64,000 nucleotides of DNA from JACZYA01 sp965247455 (GTDB lineage Bacteria; Acidobacteriota; Terriglobia; Acidiferrales; 2-02-FULL-67-57). The notes under the pieces are model-generated. The model searched no databases, was not told the origin of the DNA, and worked only from the letters and a program-made list of their open reading frames with translations. Each line of letters begins with the position of its first letter. The stretch's first letter is position 1. Of this stretch, positions 53,009-61,991 are shown piece by piece. The stretch is from NCBI GenBank assembly GCA_965247455.1, contig CBDFHE010000015.1, positions 186,001-250,000 of the forward strand, given 5' to 3'. Made by a program: the position numbers and the translations under genes.

Positions 53009-55129
53009 TCAGGGCTGCGGCGGCGGAGAAAGCTTCTTGGAAGTTTCCCGCGCCAGGCGGACTTTCAACCGCCGCAGCTTGTCGGCCACCTGAGCGTGGA
53101 CAGCGGAGTCGAACTCCGTTTTCGGCACGCGCTTCCACCCTTCGAGCGCGCGCTCCCACGCCTGCTCGGCCCTGCGCAGCCGCCCGGTGCGGTAGTAGAG
53201 GTCGCCCAGGTGCTGGTGGATGGTGGGGTCGCGGCTGACGCGCTCAACCGCCCGCAACAGGTAGTCCTCGGCCAACTCCAACTTCTCCAGCCGGAAGTAC
53301 ACCCAGCCCAGGCTGTCGAGGTAAGCGCCGTTGTAGGGGGCCAGCTCCACCGCCCGCTGAATCATCTTCTCCGCTTCCTCCAGCTTGGTCCCATTGTCGG
53401 CCAGCATGTAGCCCAGATAGTTCAAGGTGATGGCGCTGTCAGGGTTGAGCTCGAGCACCCGGCGGAATTCCTCTTCTGCCTGCTCGTATTTCTTCTGCCG
53501 CTCGTAGATGGCGCCGCGCAGAAAGTGGGCGTTTTCCTGCTCGCCCGGCGTGCGGGAGAGTCTCTGGGCTTCGTCCACGGCCGCCTCGGCGTCGGCGTAC
53601 TTCTTGTTGCGCTCATAGATTTGCGCCAGGCTCAGGTACACTGCCCGGTCTTCGGGCCCACCGGTCAGCAGCGCGCGCGCCGACGGCACCGCCTGCTCCA
53701 ACTCGCCGTGGTCGCCCAGCAAGGAAGCCAGTTGCAACTTAAAGCTGCGCTCTTCGGGGAAGTGCTCCAGCGCTTGCCGCACCGCCGCCAGCGCAGCCTC
53801 CAAATCCCGCCCCTGCCGGTGGGTTTCAGTAATCTGCGCCCAGGCGCGCTGCGCTTCCTCCGGCCCCAACGGAAGCATCGTCTGAAAGGTCTCGACTGCC
53901 GCCGGGAAGTCTTCGGTTTGGCGGTGGAGCGTACCCAACCGCTCCAGAATGACGGCCCGGGTCCGCTTCTCCTGCTCGCTGTAACTGTCGCCCGGCCGAG
54001 TCACCTGAACCAGCAGGTTGCTCAATACCCGGCTGGCCTCGCGGAACTCCCCGCGCGCTTCGTGCAGCAGCGCTTCATTGAAAAAAATCTCCAGGTTGCC
54101 GCTGGCGAACTGCTTGGATTGGTCCAGGGCCTGCTGCGCTTCTTCGAAGCGCTTCAGATGGCGGTAAATTTGCGACAGCCGCAGCAGCGACTCCGCGTCC
54201 TCCGGGTTGGCGGCCACCAGAGCCTTGTACTCCGCCAGCGCCTCCTCCGCCTGCTCGGCCCGCAGCAGGGCTTCGGCCAGTTGGCGGCGAGTCTCCCGAT
54301 TTTCCTTGTTCTCCCCCAGGGCCCGCCGGTAGGTCTCCACGGCCTTGTCGTACTGATTCGATTTCTCGTAGGCGCGCGCGAGCGAGTTCAACAACTCCGC
54401 GGAGGCGGAGTCTTGCCCGGCTTCTTCCAACAGCGCAATCGCCTTCTGGTAGTCGCCCTGGTCGCTGTAGAGGGTCGCCAGCGCCGCCCGGCCTTGCTGC
54501 GAGCGCGGCTCGACCTCCAGCACCTGTTGCAAAATCGCCTCGGCCTTCTCCAACTCATTGTTCAGGCGGTAGAGCCGGGCCAGGGTGAGCAACGAGCGGG
54601 TCTCAGTGGGCGCCAGACGAGCGATGTGCTGGTATTGCTCGATCGCCAACCCCAAGGTGCGCTTGGAGCGGGCCTGCTCCTCCAGATCGCCCAGGGTTTG
54701 ATAGTAGATACGCCCCAACAGGCGCCGCGCCGGCAGGTTGTCGGGGTCGCGCTCGATCACCTCTTGCGTCTCGCGCACCGCTTCGCGGATGCGCCCGCTG
54801 CGGCGGTACGCCTCGGCCAGCTCCACCGTCAGCAGCGGAGAGTCGGGATCGTACTGGACCGCCTGCTTGTACTCCTCGATGGCGCGCCGCGTGTACTCGC
54901 TGCGGCGGAAAACGCCCGCCATCTCCTCGTACATGTGGCCCATAGTGTAGTGGTAGTAGGCGCGCGCCCGGGCCGCCACCACCGGGTCGGCTTCCGCATT
55001 GGCAACGGTGGCCGGCCCCACCTGGGAGGGGGAAACATGGTGATCCGCCCACAGGAAAACAGGACTCAGCACCAACAAAGGTGCGATGAAGAGTAAACAG
55101 CGTCTGGTTGTGATTCTCACTCGCCCCAT
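53009..55129 (-). CDS. Secreted or anchored TPR-repeat protein
   Basis: 706 residues from ATG 55129. The signal peptide (CLLFIAPLLVLSPVFLWA) is followed by about 15-17 tetratricopeptide repeats, recognisable by the [Gly/Ala]-x-x-[Tyr/Leu]...A....A...P pattern, for instance IEEYKQAVQYDPDSPLLTVE, ARLYRLNNELEKAEAILQQV and YLDSLGWVYFRLEKLELAED near the C-terminus. TPR proteins of this type serve as scaffolds in envelope or secretion complexes. The position next to ispE is probably accidental. Confidence 0.85.
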   Translation of the reverse strand: MGRVRITTRRCLLFIAPLLVLSPVFLWADHHVSPSQVGPATVANAEADPVVAARARAYYHYTMGHMYEEMAGVFRRSEYTRRAIEEYKQAVQYDPDSPLLTVELAEAYRRSGRIREAVRETQEVIERDPDNLPARRLLGRIYYQTLGDLEEQARSKRTLGLAIEQYQHIARLAPTETRSLLTLARLYRLNNELEKAEAILQQVLEVEPRSQQGRAALATLYSDQGDYQKAIALLEEAGQDSASAELLNSLARAYEKSNQYDKAVETYRRALGENKENRETRRQLAEALLRAEQAEEALAEYKALVAANPEDAESLLRLSQIYRHLKRFEEAQQALDQSKQFASGNLEIFFNEALLHEARGEFREASRVLSNLLVQVTRPGDSYSEQEKRTRAVILERLGTLHRQTEDFPAAVETFQTMLPLGPEEAQRAWAQITETHRQGRDLEAALAAVRQALEHFPEERSFKLQLASLLGDHGELEQAVPSARALLTGGPEDRAVYLSLAQIYERNKKYADAEAAVDEAQRLSRTPGEQENAHFLRGAIYERQKKYEQAEEEFRRVLELNPDSAITLNYLGYMLADNGTKLEEAEKMIQRAVELAPYNGAYLDSLGWVYFRLEKLELAEDYLLRAVERVSRDPTIHQHLGDLYYRTGRLRRAEQAWERALEGWKRVPKTEFDSAVHAQVADKLRRLKVRLARETSKKLSPPPQP

Positions 55130-55184
55130 CCCCTGCTCATCACCCACAGCATACATTATTTCATACTCGATTTGATGCGGTAAA

Positions 55185-55285
55185 GGGCCTCCGCCTGCCT
55201 ACCGCAGGCAGGCCGCTGGGAAAGGTACGCCTTCCCGGTGGCAGGGGCCCTTCGGCTGTGCTCAGGACAGGCCACCGGGTTGGAC
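55185..55285. repeat. Modular palindrome with CTTCGGCT...GGACAGG module
   Basis: A CCTGCCTACCGCAGGCAGG palindrome is followed by GGTGGCAGG, a module CCCTTCGGCTGTGCTCAGGA plus CAGG, and CCACC closing the stem. The same arrangement is found at 60.0 and 60.9 kb. Confidence 0.7.
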
Positions 55286-55344
55286 GTGAAAGGAAAGAGT
55301 GCCTGCATCAAAAAGTGGGGTGAACTTGGCCCACTACTTGCCGC

Positions 55345-56928
55345 TCAGTGGCGGAAGTGGCGGACGCCGGTCAGAACCATGGCCAGGCCCAGGCGATTGG
55401 CGGCGGCGATGACCTCATTGTCGCGCTTGGAACCGCCCGGCTGGATGACGGCGGTGGCGCCCACCCGCGCCGCCTCCTCCACTCCGTCCGGAAAGGGAAA
55501 GAACGCATCCGAGGCCAGCACCGTTCCCTGGAGCGGGAGCGCCGCCTTCTGCGCCCCGAACTTGACCGAATCCACCCGGCTCATCTGCCCGGCGCCGATG
55601 CCGACCGTCTGGCCCGCACGGGCGAAGACAATCGCGTTCGACTTGACGTGCTTGACCACGCGCCAGGCAAACAGCAGCGCTTCGAGCTCGGCCGCGCTCG
55701 GGGCCCGCTCGGTTACGGTGCGGAGCTGGCCCGGGTCGAGGGCCGCCCGGTCGCCCTCCTGCACCAGCAGGCCGCCGGCAATCGAGCGCACCCGCCAGTC
55801 TCCCCCGACGGCGGGAGAGGCGCCATCTCCGGCTGGGCGGACCTCCACCAGCCGCAGGCTTTTCTTCTTGGCTAGGATTTCCAGCGCGCCCGGCTCGTAG
55901 CCCGGCGCTGCAATCGCTTCCACAAAGTTTTGGCTGATGCGCTCAGCCGCCGCCGCCGTCAGCGGCTGGGCGAAACCCAGCACGGAACCAAATGCCGAAA
56001 CCGGATCGCAGGCCAGCGCCTTCTGGTAAGCATCCGCCTGGTCGGCGCCCACCGCTACCCCGCACGGGTTGCTGTGTTTGATGATTCCCGCCATCGGCTC
56101 CTCAAATTCGCACGCCAATCCCCAGGCGGCATCCAGGTCGAGCAGGTTGTTGTAGGAAAGCTCCTTGCCCTGGAGTTGCCGGGCACCGGCAATCCCCCCG
56201 CCGCACTCTCCGTTACGGTAGAGCGCCGCCCGCTGGTGGGGATTTTCTCCGTAGCGCAGATCGGAAATGTTCTGGCCGGTCAGCAGCAAGCTTGAAGGGA
56301 AACCCGCGCGGGGCAGCCGGTGCAGGCCCGCCTCTTCGGTTTCGATCTCCGTCAACGTGCCGGCGATGGCGGCGTCGTAGGCGGAGGTAACTTGGAAGGC
56401 CTTGCGCGCCAACTCCAGCCGAGTGGCCAATGACAACTCCCCCCGCGCCCGCAACTCCTCGGCCACGCGCGCGTAGTCGTCGGGCGAGACCACCACCGCC
56501 ACCGAGGCGAAATTCTTGGCGGCGGCGCGAATCAGGGTCGGGCCGCCGATGTCAATCTCTTCCACTAGCTCCGCCGGAGTGGCCTCCGTGCGCGCGGCGG
56601 TCTGCACAAACGGGTAGAGGTTCACCACCACCAAGCCGATTGGAACGATCCCCTGCCGCTCCAGCTCCTGCAAGTGCTTGGGGTCGTCGCGCCGGGCCAG
56701 GATGCCGCCGTGGATGGCGGGGTGGAGCGTCTTCACCCGTCCGTCCAGCATCTCCGGCTGGCCGGTGACTTCGCTGACCTCGCGCAGCGGGATGCCGTTC
56801 TGGCGCAGCAGGCGAGCAGTGCCGCCGGTGGAAACAATTTCAATTTTCTGCTCCACCAGCACCCGCGCCAACTCAACCACGCCGCGCTTGTCGTGCACGC
56901 TCAGCAGCGCTCGCTGCAAGCGGTTCAC
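55345..56928 (-). CDS. purH: Bifunctional AICAR formyltransferase / IMP cyclohydrolase
   Basis: 527 residues. The N-terminal cyclohydrolase (RALLSVHDKRGVVELARVLV, ISTGGTARLLRQNGIPL, VTGQPEMLDGRVKTLHPAIH) is followed by the formyltransferase domain (DLRYGENPHQRAALYR, LQGKELSYNNLLDLDAAWGL, IKHSNPCGVA, ASDAFFPFPDGVEEAARVG, QPGGSKRD). It carries out the last two steps of IMP synthesis. Its ATG overlaps the end of the truncated oxidoreductase frame by 4 bases. Confidence 0.97.
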   Translation of the reverse strand: MNRLQRALLSVHDKRGVVELARVLVEQKIEIVSTGGTARLLRQNGIPLREVSEVTGQPEMLDGRVKTLHPAIHGGILARRDDPKHLQELERQGIVPIGLVVVNLYPFVQTAARTEATPAELVEEIDIGGPTLIRAAAKNFASVAVVVSPDDYARVAEELRARGELSLATRLELARKAFQVTSAYDAAIAGTLTEIETEEAGLHRLPRAGFPSSLLLTGQNISDLRYGENPHQRAALYRNGECGGGIAGARQLQGKELSYNNLLDLDAAWGLACEFEEPMAGIIKHSNPCGVAVGADQADAYQKALACDPVSAFGSVLGFAQPLTAAAAERISQNFVEAIAAPGYEPGALEILAKKKSLRLVEVRPAGDGASPAVGGDWRVRSIAGGLLVQEGDRAALDPGQLRTVTERAPSAAELEALLFAWRVVKHVKSNAIVFARAGQTVGIGAGQMSRVDSVKFGAQKAALPLQGTVLASDAFFPFPDGVEEAARVGATAVIQPGGSKRDNEVIAAANRLGLAMVLTGVRHFRH

Positions 56929-57494
56929 CGTGTTCTCTCCTTTGCCGGGACAATGTTGGAGACTTTGGGATTGGCGCCCCAGAGCAGAATGAATTGGGCG
57001 TGGCGGTAGTCCTCAAAGGCCACGCCCGGCATCTTGCCGTACATGCCGGTGGCCACCTCGGTGGTGGGAGCGGCGCACAGGGTCTTGGCCAGGCGGGAGG
57101 CGCCGAGTTTGGCGAAGAAGAAGTCATCCAGAAAGCCGTCGCCCAGCAGGCCGTTGGAGCCGCCGTAGTGGTAAGGCAAAATGGCTTCGCCGCTCCACCG
57201 TTGGAGTATCTCCTGGAAGCGGCCGGTGATCTCGGCAATGGCCTCCTGCCAGGAAATGCGGGCGAACGCGCCCGTCCCCTTCGGCCCGCGGCGGCGCAGG
57301 GGGAAGAGAATGCGGTCGGGGTGATAGACGCGCTTCGCAAAGCGGGACACTTTGTTGCAAATGAATCCGTTGGTAGGAGAGTGTTCGCGGCTCCCGCTGA
57401 TGCGCTGAATCCGGCCGTCCTCGACCGCGACCTCCAACGCGCAGGTGTCCGGGCAGTCCAGGGTGCAGGTGGTGGGGACGATGGTGGGGTTCAT
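56925..57494 (-). pseudogene. Molybdopterin oxidoreductase, N-terminal ~25% only
   Basis: 189 residues from ATG 57494. The [4Fe-4S] motif CTLDCPDTCALE...GFICNK (C10, C14, C18 and C46 approximately) and the following ...RFAKRVYHPDRILFPLRRRG, FARISWQEAIAEITGRFQEI and FILLWGANPKVSNI match molybdopterin oxidoreductases of about 700 residues. After about 180 residues the frame changes into ...VPAKERTR and stops at the purH start. The C-terminal three quarters are missing; no cofactor-binding enzyme can form. A deletion fused it to purH. Confidence 0.8.
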
Positions 57495-57546
57495 CGGATG
57501 GATTTCCTGTTTGGACGCGGGCATCACTCGGAAGCGTGTGCGGCCT

Positions 57547-58141
57547 AAAACCCTTTGGCCTTCAACTTCACCTGGCCGTTCTCTACCGAAACAACGTACT
57601 CCACCTGCCGGCACTTCATCTGCTTCTTCAATTGCTCGGTCTTCTTCTACACAAACTTGTGGAGCTGCTCGAAGTTCACGTCGGCCTTCTCGCCCAGCTC
57701 CTTTTTGGCAGTCACCAGATGGCGGTAGAGCGCCTGCACCTGCTCCGATTCCTTCGACGGGTCGCTCACGCCGATGCGAAACGCGCCCCCTTCCAGGCGA
57801 GCGGCGTGTCGTCGTTCTTCTTCGACCAAGCGCCGCTGCTCCAACTCGCGCGCGGTTTTGCTGTAACTGAAGGGTGAGTGCCCGGCCTCCATCCTACGCG
57901 ACCGCTGCCGCCAGATTTCGCTGAACTTGGCGTAGCGCGCGGCCAGGTTGTTGTAGCGGAAGCGCTGCGCAAACTTCATCTTGCCCTGGTTGTCGGCGAA
58001 TCGCTTCAGACCCTTTTGCACCCGCCACTCGGTCTCGCTGGGCGCTCGGGACCGGCCCCCGGCGAAATAGGAGTCGTACTCAATCTGCAACCGGCGGATC
58101 TCCTTCTCCAATTGCGTCAGTTCTTCCTCTACCGGTCGCAC
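57547..58141 (-). pseudogene. MXAN_5187-type C-terminal domain protein with in-frame amber codon
   Basis: The reading frame from 58141 (MRPVEEELTQLEKEIRRLQI) stops at TAG 57649-57647 after FEQLHKFV. Directly behind the stop, in the same frame, it continues KKTEQLKKQMKCRQVEYVVS then VENGQVKLKAKGF and TAG at 57549-57547. That continuation looks like the conserved end of the MXAN_5187 C-terminal domain family. So the full protein would be about 198 residues, and a single nonsense codon truncates it by 33. The helical N-terminal part (YNNLAARYAKFSEIWRQRSR) is intact. Readthrough is possible but not shown; a sequencing error cannot be excluded. Confidence 0.65.
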
Positions 58142-58341
58142 AGAGATGCTCCTGGGCCGACGTTGGGCTCTTGTGTCGTTTTTCTCCCGCCGCTCACTCT
58201 AGTCGCGCCCGCCGAGAGCGTCAACTGCGAAGATACTGGCCGGAGAGCAACAGTCAAAGCGCCAATTTGTCTTGGTTATGGATACAGCGAGCAAGCGGGA
58301 TACAACCACCCAAGTTGACCCCTCCGAGGCGCTGTGGTGAA

Positions 58342-59769
<1,428 letters not shown>

Positions 59770-60138
59770 CAATCCGAAACTCGAAACACGAAAAGTGAAA
59801 CTTGGACAAGAAAGGCAAGCGATTAAGTTCGTACTGTCTGGCCCTTCTCCCAGCAGCCTGCCTGCGGTAGGCAGGCGGGGACTCGTCCTGAAAGCTTCAG
59901 CACGAGGCTTCTGCCCGAGGGCTCGCCCTGAAGGGCCGCTGGGCTGGACAATCGTTGAGCAGGGCAAGCCTTAATCCGGTTCGGTCGGTCGTCTCCGGCC
60001 ACCCACCCAGTGTCCAACTTGGTGGCCTGTCCTGCTTGCCCTGAGCGCGGCCGAAGGGAGCGCAGCCGAAGGGCCCCCGCCACCGGGACTGCTTAGGTGG
60101 CGAACGAATTTCGAGCTTCAATTTTCGAGTTTCGGTAT
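59770..60138. repeat. Gene-free gap of modular palindromes
   Basis: No gene. CCTGCCTGCGGTAGGCAGG lies at 59860-59878; GAGGCTTCTGCCCGAGG and CCGCTGGGC form another module (also near 38.7 kb); at 60028-60090 CTTGGTGGCCTGTCC and its partner GGCCCCCGCCACC enclose a doubled GAGCGCGGCCGAAGGGAGCG-type module. These are dispersed intergenic repeats. Confidence 0.65.
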
Positions 60139-60708
60139 TTACGACTTGGCGCGTTCCAGGTAGGTGCCCTCGGCGGTATCGACGCGGATGACTTCGCCTT
60201 CGCCGATAAAGGGCGGGACTTGCACAGTGATGCCGGTTTCCATCCTGGCGGGCTTGGTGACGCTGGAGGCGGTGGCGCTCTTGAGGCCGGGCTCGGTCTC
60301 CACCACTTTCATCTCCACCGCCGCCGGCAACTCCACCCCGATGGCCTTGCCTTCAAAGAACTCCACCTTGAGCTGCAAGTTGGGCGTCAGGTAACCCACC
60401 GTGTCGCCCAATGCCTCCTGGTTCAGGTGGTACTGCTCGTAGGTAGTGGTGTCCATGAAGACATAGTGCTCGCCTTCTAGGTAGAGGAACTCCACCTCCT
60501 TTTCGTCCAGGAAGGCGCGCTCGAGGAAATCTTCCGCGCTGAACTTGTGCTCGACCATTGCGCCGCTCTCCAGGTTGCGCAGCTTGGCCTGCACGAAGCC
60601 GCGCTTGTTCCCCGGCGTGCGGTGCGTGACCTTGAAGACGGTAAAGAGCTTGTCGTTATGCCGGATGACCGTTCCCGGGCGCATCTTGGTGGCTTGAATC
60701 GTGTCCAT
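60139..60708 (-). CDS. efp: Translation elongation factor P with Asn at position 34
   Basis: 189 residues from ATG 60708. The three OB-like domains are present (MDTIQATKMRPGTVIRHNDK, FVQAKLRNLESGAMVEHKFS, LQLKVEFFEGKAIGVELPAA, GEGEVIRVDTAEGTYLERAK). In the domain I loop the sequence is HRTPGNKRGFVQ; aligned with E. coli VKPGKGQAF, position 34, normally Lys (beta-lysylated) or Arg (rhamnosylated), is Asn. EF-P helps the ribosome to translate polyproline. The gene is alone, between repeat-rich gaps. Confidence 0.96.
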   Translation of the reverse strand: MDTIQATKMRPGTVIRHNDKLFTVFKVTHRTPGNKRGFVQAKLRNLESGAMVEHKFSAEDFLERAFLDEKEVEFLYLEGEHYVFMDTTTYEQYHLNQEALGDTVGYLTPNLQLKVEFFEGKAIGVELPAAVEMKVVETEPGLKSATASSVTKPARMETGITVQVPPFIGEGEVIRVDTAEGTYLERAKS

Positions 60709-60819
60709 CGCTTGCGAGTCTCCCCCAGTGGTTGGTGAAAGAACACCATTATAACCGCGCCCGCCCAACCCGTCAAAAACCGCCCCCGGCGACTCGAAGT
60801 CCAACACTGCAAACCTACA

Positions 60820-61017
60820 TTGTGTCCCAATTTCACACCGAGCCCCCAGGCCCCTGCCTGGGGGAATCAGAATCCCTGCGGCCTGCCTGCGGCGGGCAGG
60901 CACTTGCCGCCGGGCGGAAAAGCGGTACGAGCGCCCCGTGGCAGGTGCCCTTCGGCTTCGCTCAGGACAGGCCACGGGGCTCGGCGTGAACTTCCCATTT
61001 TCAAAAAGACCCACTAC
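60820..61017. repeat. Dispersed modular repeat, copy with insert
   Basis: Starts with CACACCGAGCCC followed by a CCCCAGG/CCTGGGG palindrome and a GCCTGCCTGCGGCGGGCAGG block; then from 60897 it matches 2304-2400. Within the CCCCGTGGCA/CCACGGGG stem a module CCTTCGGCTTCGCTCAGGAC plus AGGC is inserted relative to the other copy. No gene. Confidence 0.85.
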
Positions 61018-61023
61018 CCAAAG

Positions 61024-61881
61024 CTACATGCGCTCGAACAGCGCCGCCAACTCGCGGCGCATCACTTGTGCGGGGAGCTTTACGCGCCGGCCGTGGCCGG
61101 GCAACACCCATTCAAAACCGAACTTTTGCAGCCGCGCCATTGACTTCTTTTGCTCCGGCCAGGAATACCAGCACACCCGCCGGGATGCGTTGAGGTGATT
61201 CAACTCCCGGCTCCACCACAGATGGTCCCCCGTGAACAGAAACCGCTTCTTGTACAGCAGCACCGAGTGCCCGCGCGTGTGGCCGGGGGTGGGGATGGCG
61301 ACGAACTCCGGCGCCAGTTCCACCGTCTCGTTTCCTTCCAGAACAATCTCGGCACCCGGCTGCGCTGCCAGCTCATCGCGATGGATGATGCGGCGGCTGC
61401 CGAAGTGCTCGGCGTAGCGGGCGGCGTCGGCCACGTCGTCCCGGTGAGTGAGGAAGATGTAGCTAATCCCGCCCATCTCCTCGAACCGCCGCACCAGATA
61501 AGGAAGGTATTTGGGCGAATCCACCAACCAGTTCCCCTCCGGGTGCCGCACCAAGTAGCTATTCCCGCCGAACGACTTGGCAGAGTTGAACCCCGGGTAG
61601 TACACCCCGTCTTCCAGGTGGAGCGGGAAGTCTGCCCGCACCTCTTTACTGTTGTTGCGATGCAGCGTCCCGATGGAGCCGGTGGGGCAAGCCAGCAGCG
61701 CCCGCGCCGCCTCGCGCTGGGCTGGTCCTGTTTGCGGTTGCGCAAAGACGAAGGAGTACTCCGATCCTTGGGCGAAGGTCGCCGGAGCGAGCTGCCGGCA
61801 GGTGTCGCAGTCAATGCAGGTGGAATCGACGAAGAACTCCCCCGCGACGTTCTCCGCCAGCCGTTTCTTCCGGTCAGCCAT
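61024..61881 (-). CDS. Ferredoxin / metallo-beta-lactamase fold fusion protein
   Basis: 285 residues. The N-terminal ~70 residues hold one [4Fe-4S]-type motif, STCIDCDTCRQLAPATF with a distant Cys-Pro in LLACPTGSIG. The metallo-beta-lactamase domain follows: YIFLTHRDDVADAARYAEHF (first metal motif, with Asp in place of the usual second His position), IPTPGHTRGHSVLLY, LFTGDHLWW and VLPGHGRRVKLP. Similar fusions are cytosolic hydrolases or redox-linked thiol hydrolases; the substrate is unknown. Downstream lies a repeat-rich gap. Confidence 0.85.
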   Translation of the reverse strand: MADRKKRLAENVAGEFFVDSTCIDCDTCRQLAPATFAQGSEYSFVFAQPQTGPAQREAARALLACPTGSIGTLHRNNSKEVRADFPLHLEDGVYYPGFNSAKSFGGNSYLVRHPEGNWLVDSPKYLPYLVRRFEEMGGISYIFLTHRDDVADAARYAEHFGSRRIIHRDELAAQPGAEIVLEGNETVELAPEFVAIPTPGHTRGHSVLLYKKRFLFTGDHLWWSRELNHLNASRRVCWYSWPEQKKSMARLQKFGFEWVLPGHGRRVKLPAQVMRRELAALFERM

Positions 61882-61890
61882 GCCTGATCG

Positions 61891-61967
61891 GATGCGCTAT
61901 GTCATTCCGAGGAGTCCGCCTTGGCCTGCCTGCGGCAGGCAGGCAAGCTCGGAATGACAATCGCATC
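61891..61967. repeat. Nested palindrome of the CTCGGAATGACA family
   Basis: Three nested stems: GATGCG/CGCATC outside, TGTCATTCCGAG/CTCGGAATGACA (12 perfect pairs), and CCTGCCTGC/GGCAGGCAGG inside. Its CTCGGAATGAC block also occurs at 16866-16906. Such a structure could form a strong cruciform or an RNA hairpin between convergent or tandem genes. Confidence 0.75.
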
Positions 61968-61991
61968 TGATGATTCCTTTCCAGCAGCCAA

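Noticed and set aside
53096..55096. 666-codon frame antisense to the TPR gene
   Set aside because: Leu/Gln/Arg-rich mirror of repetitive TPR codons; no start signal; the TPR frame explains the sequence.
57647..57649. Selenocysteine recoding in the gene next to selA
   Set aside because: The in-frame stop is TAG, whereas selenocysteine uses TGA; neighbouring position of selA is therefore not evidence.
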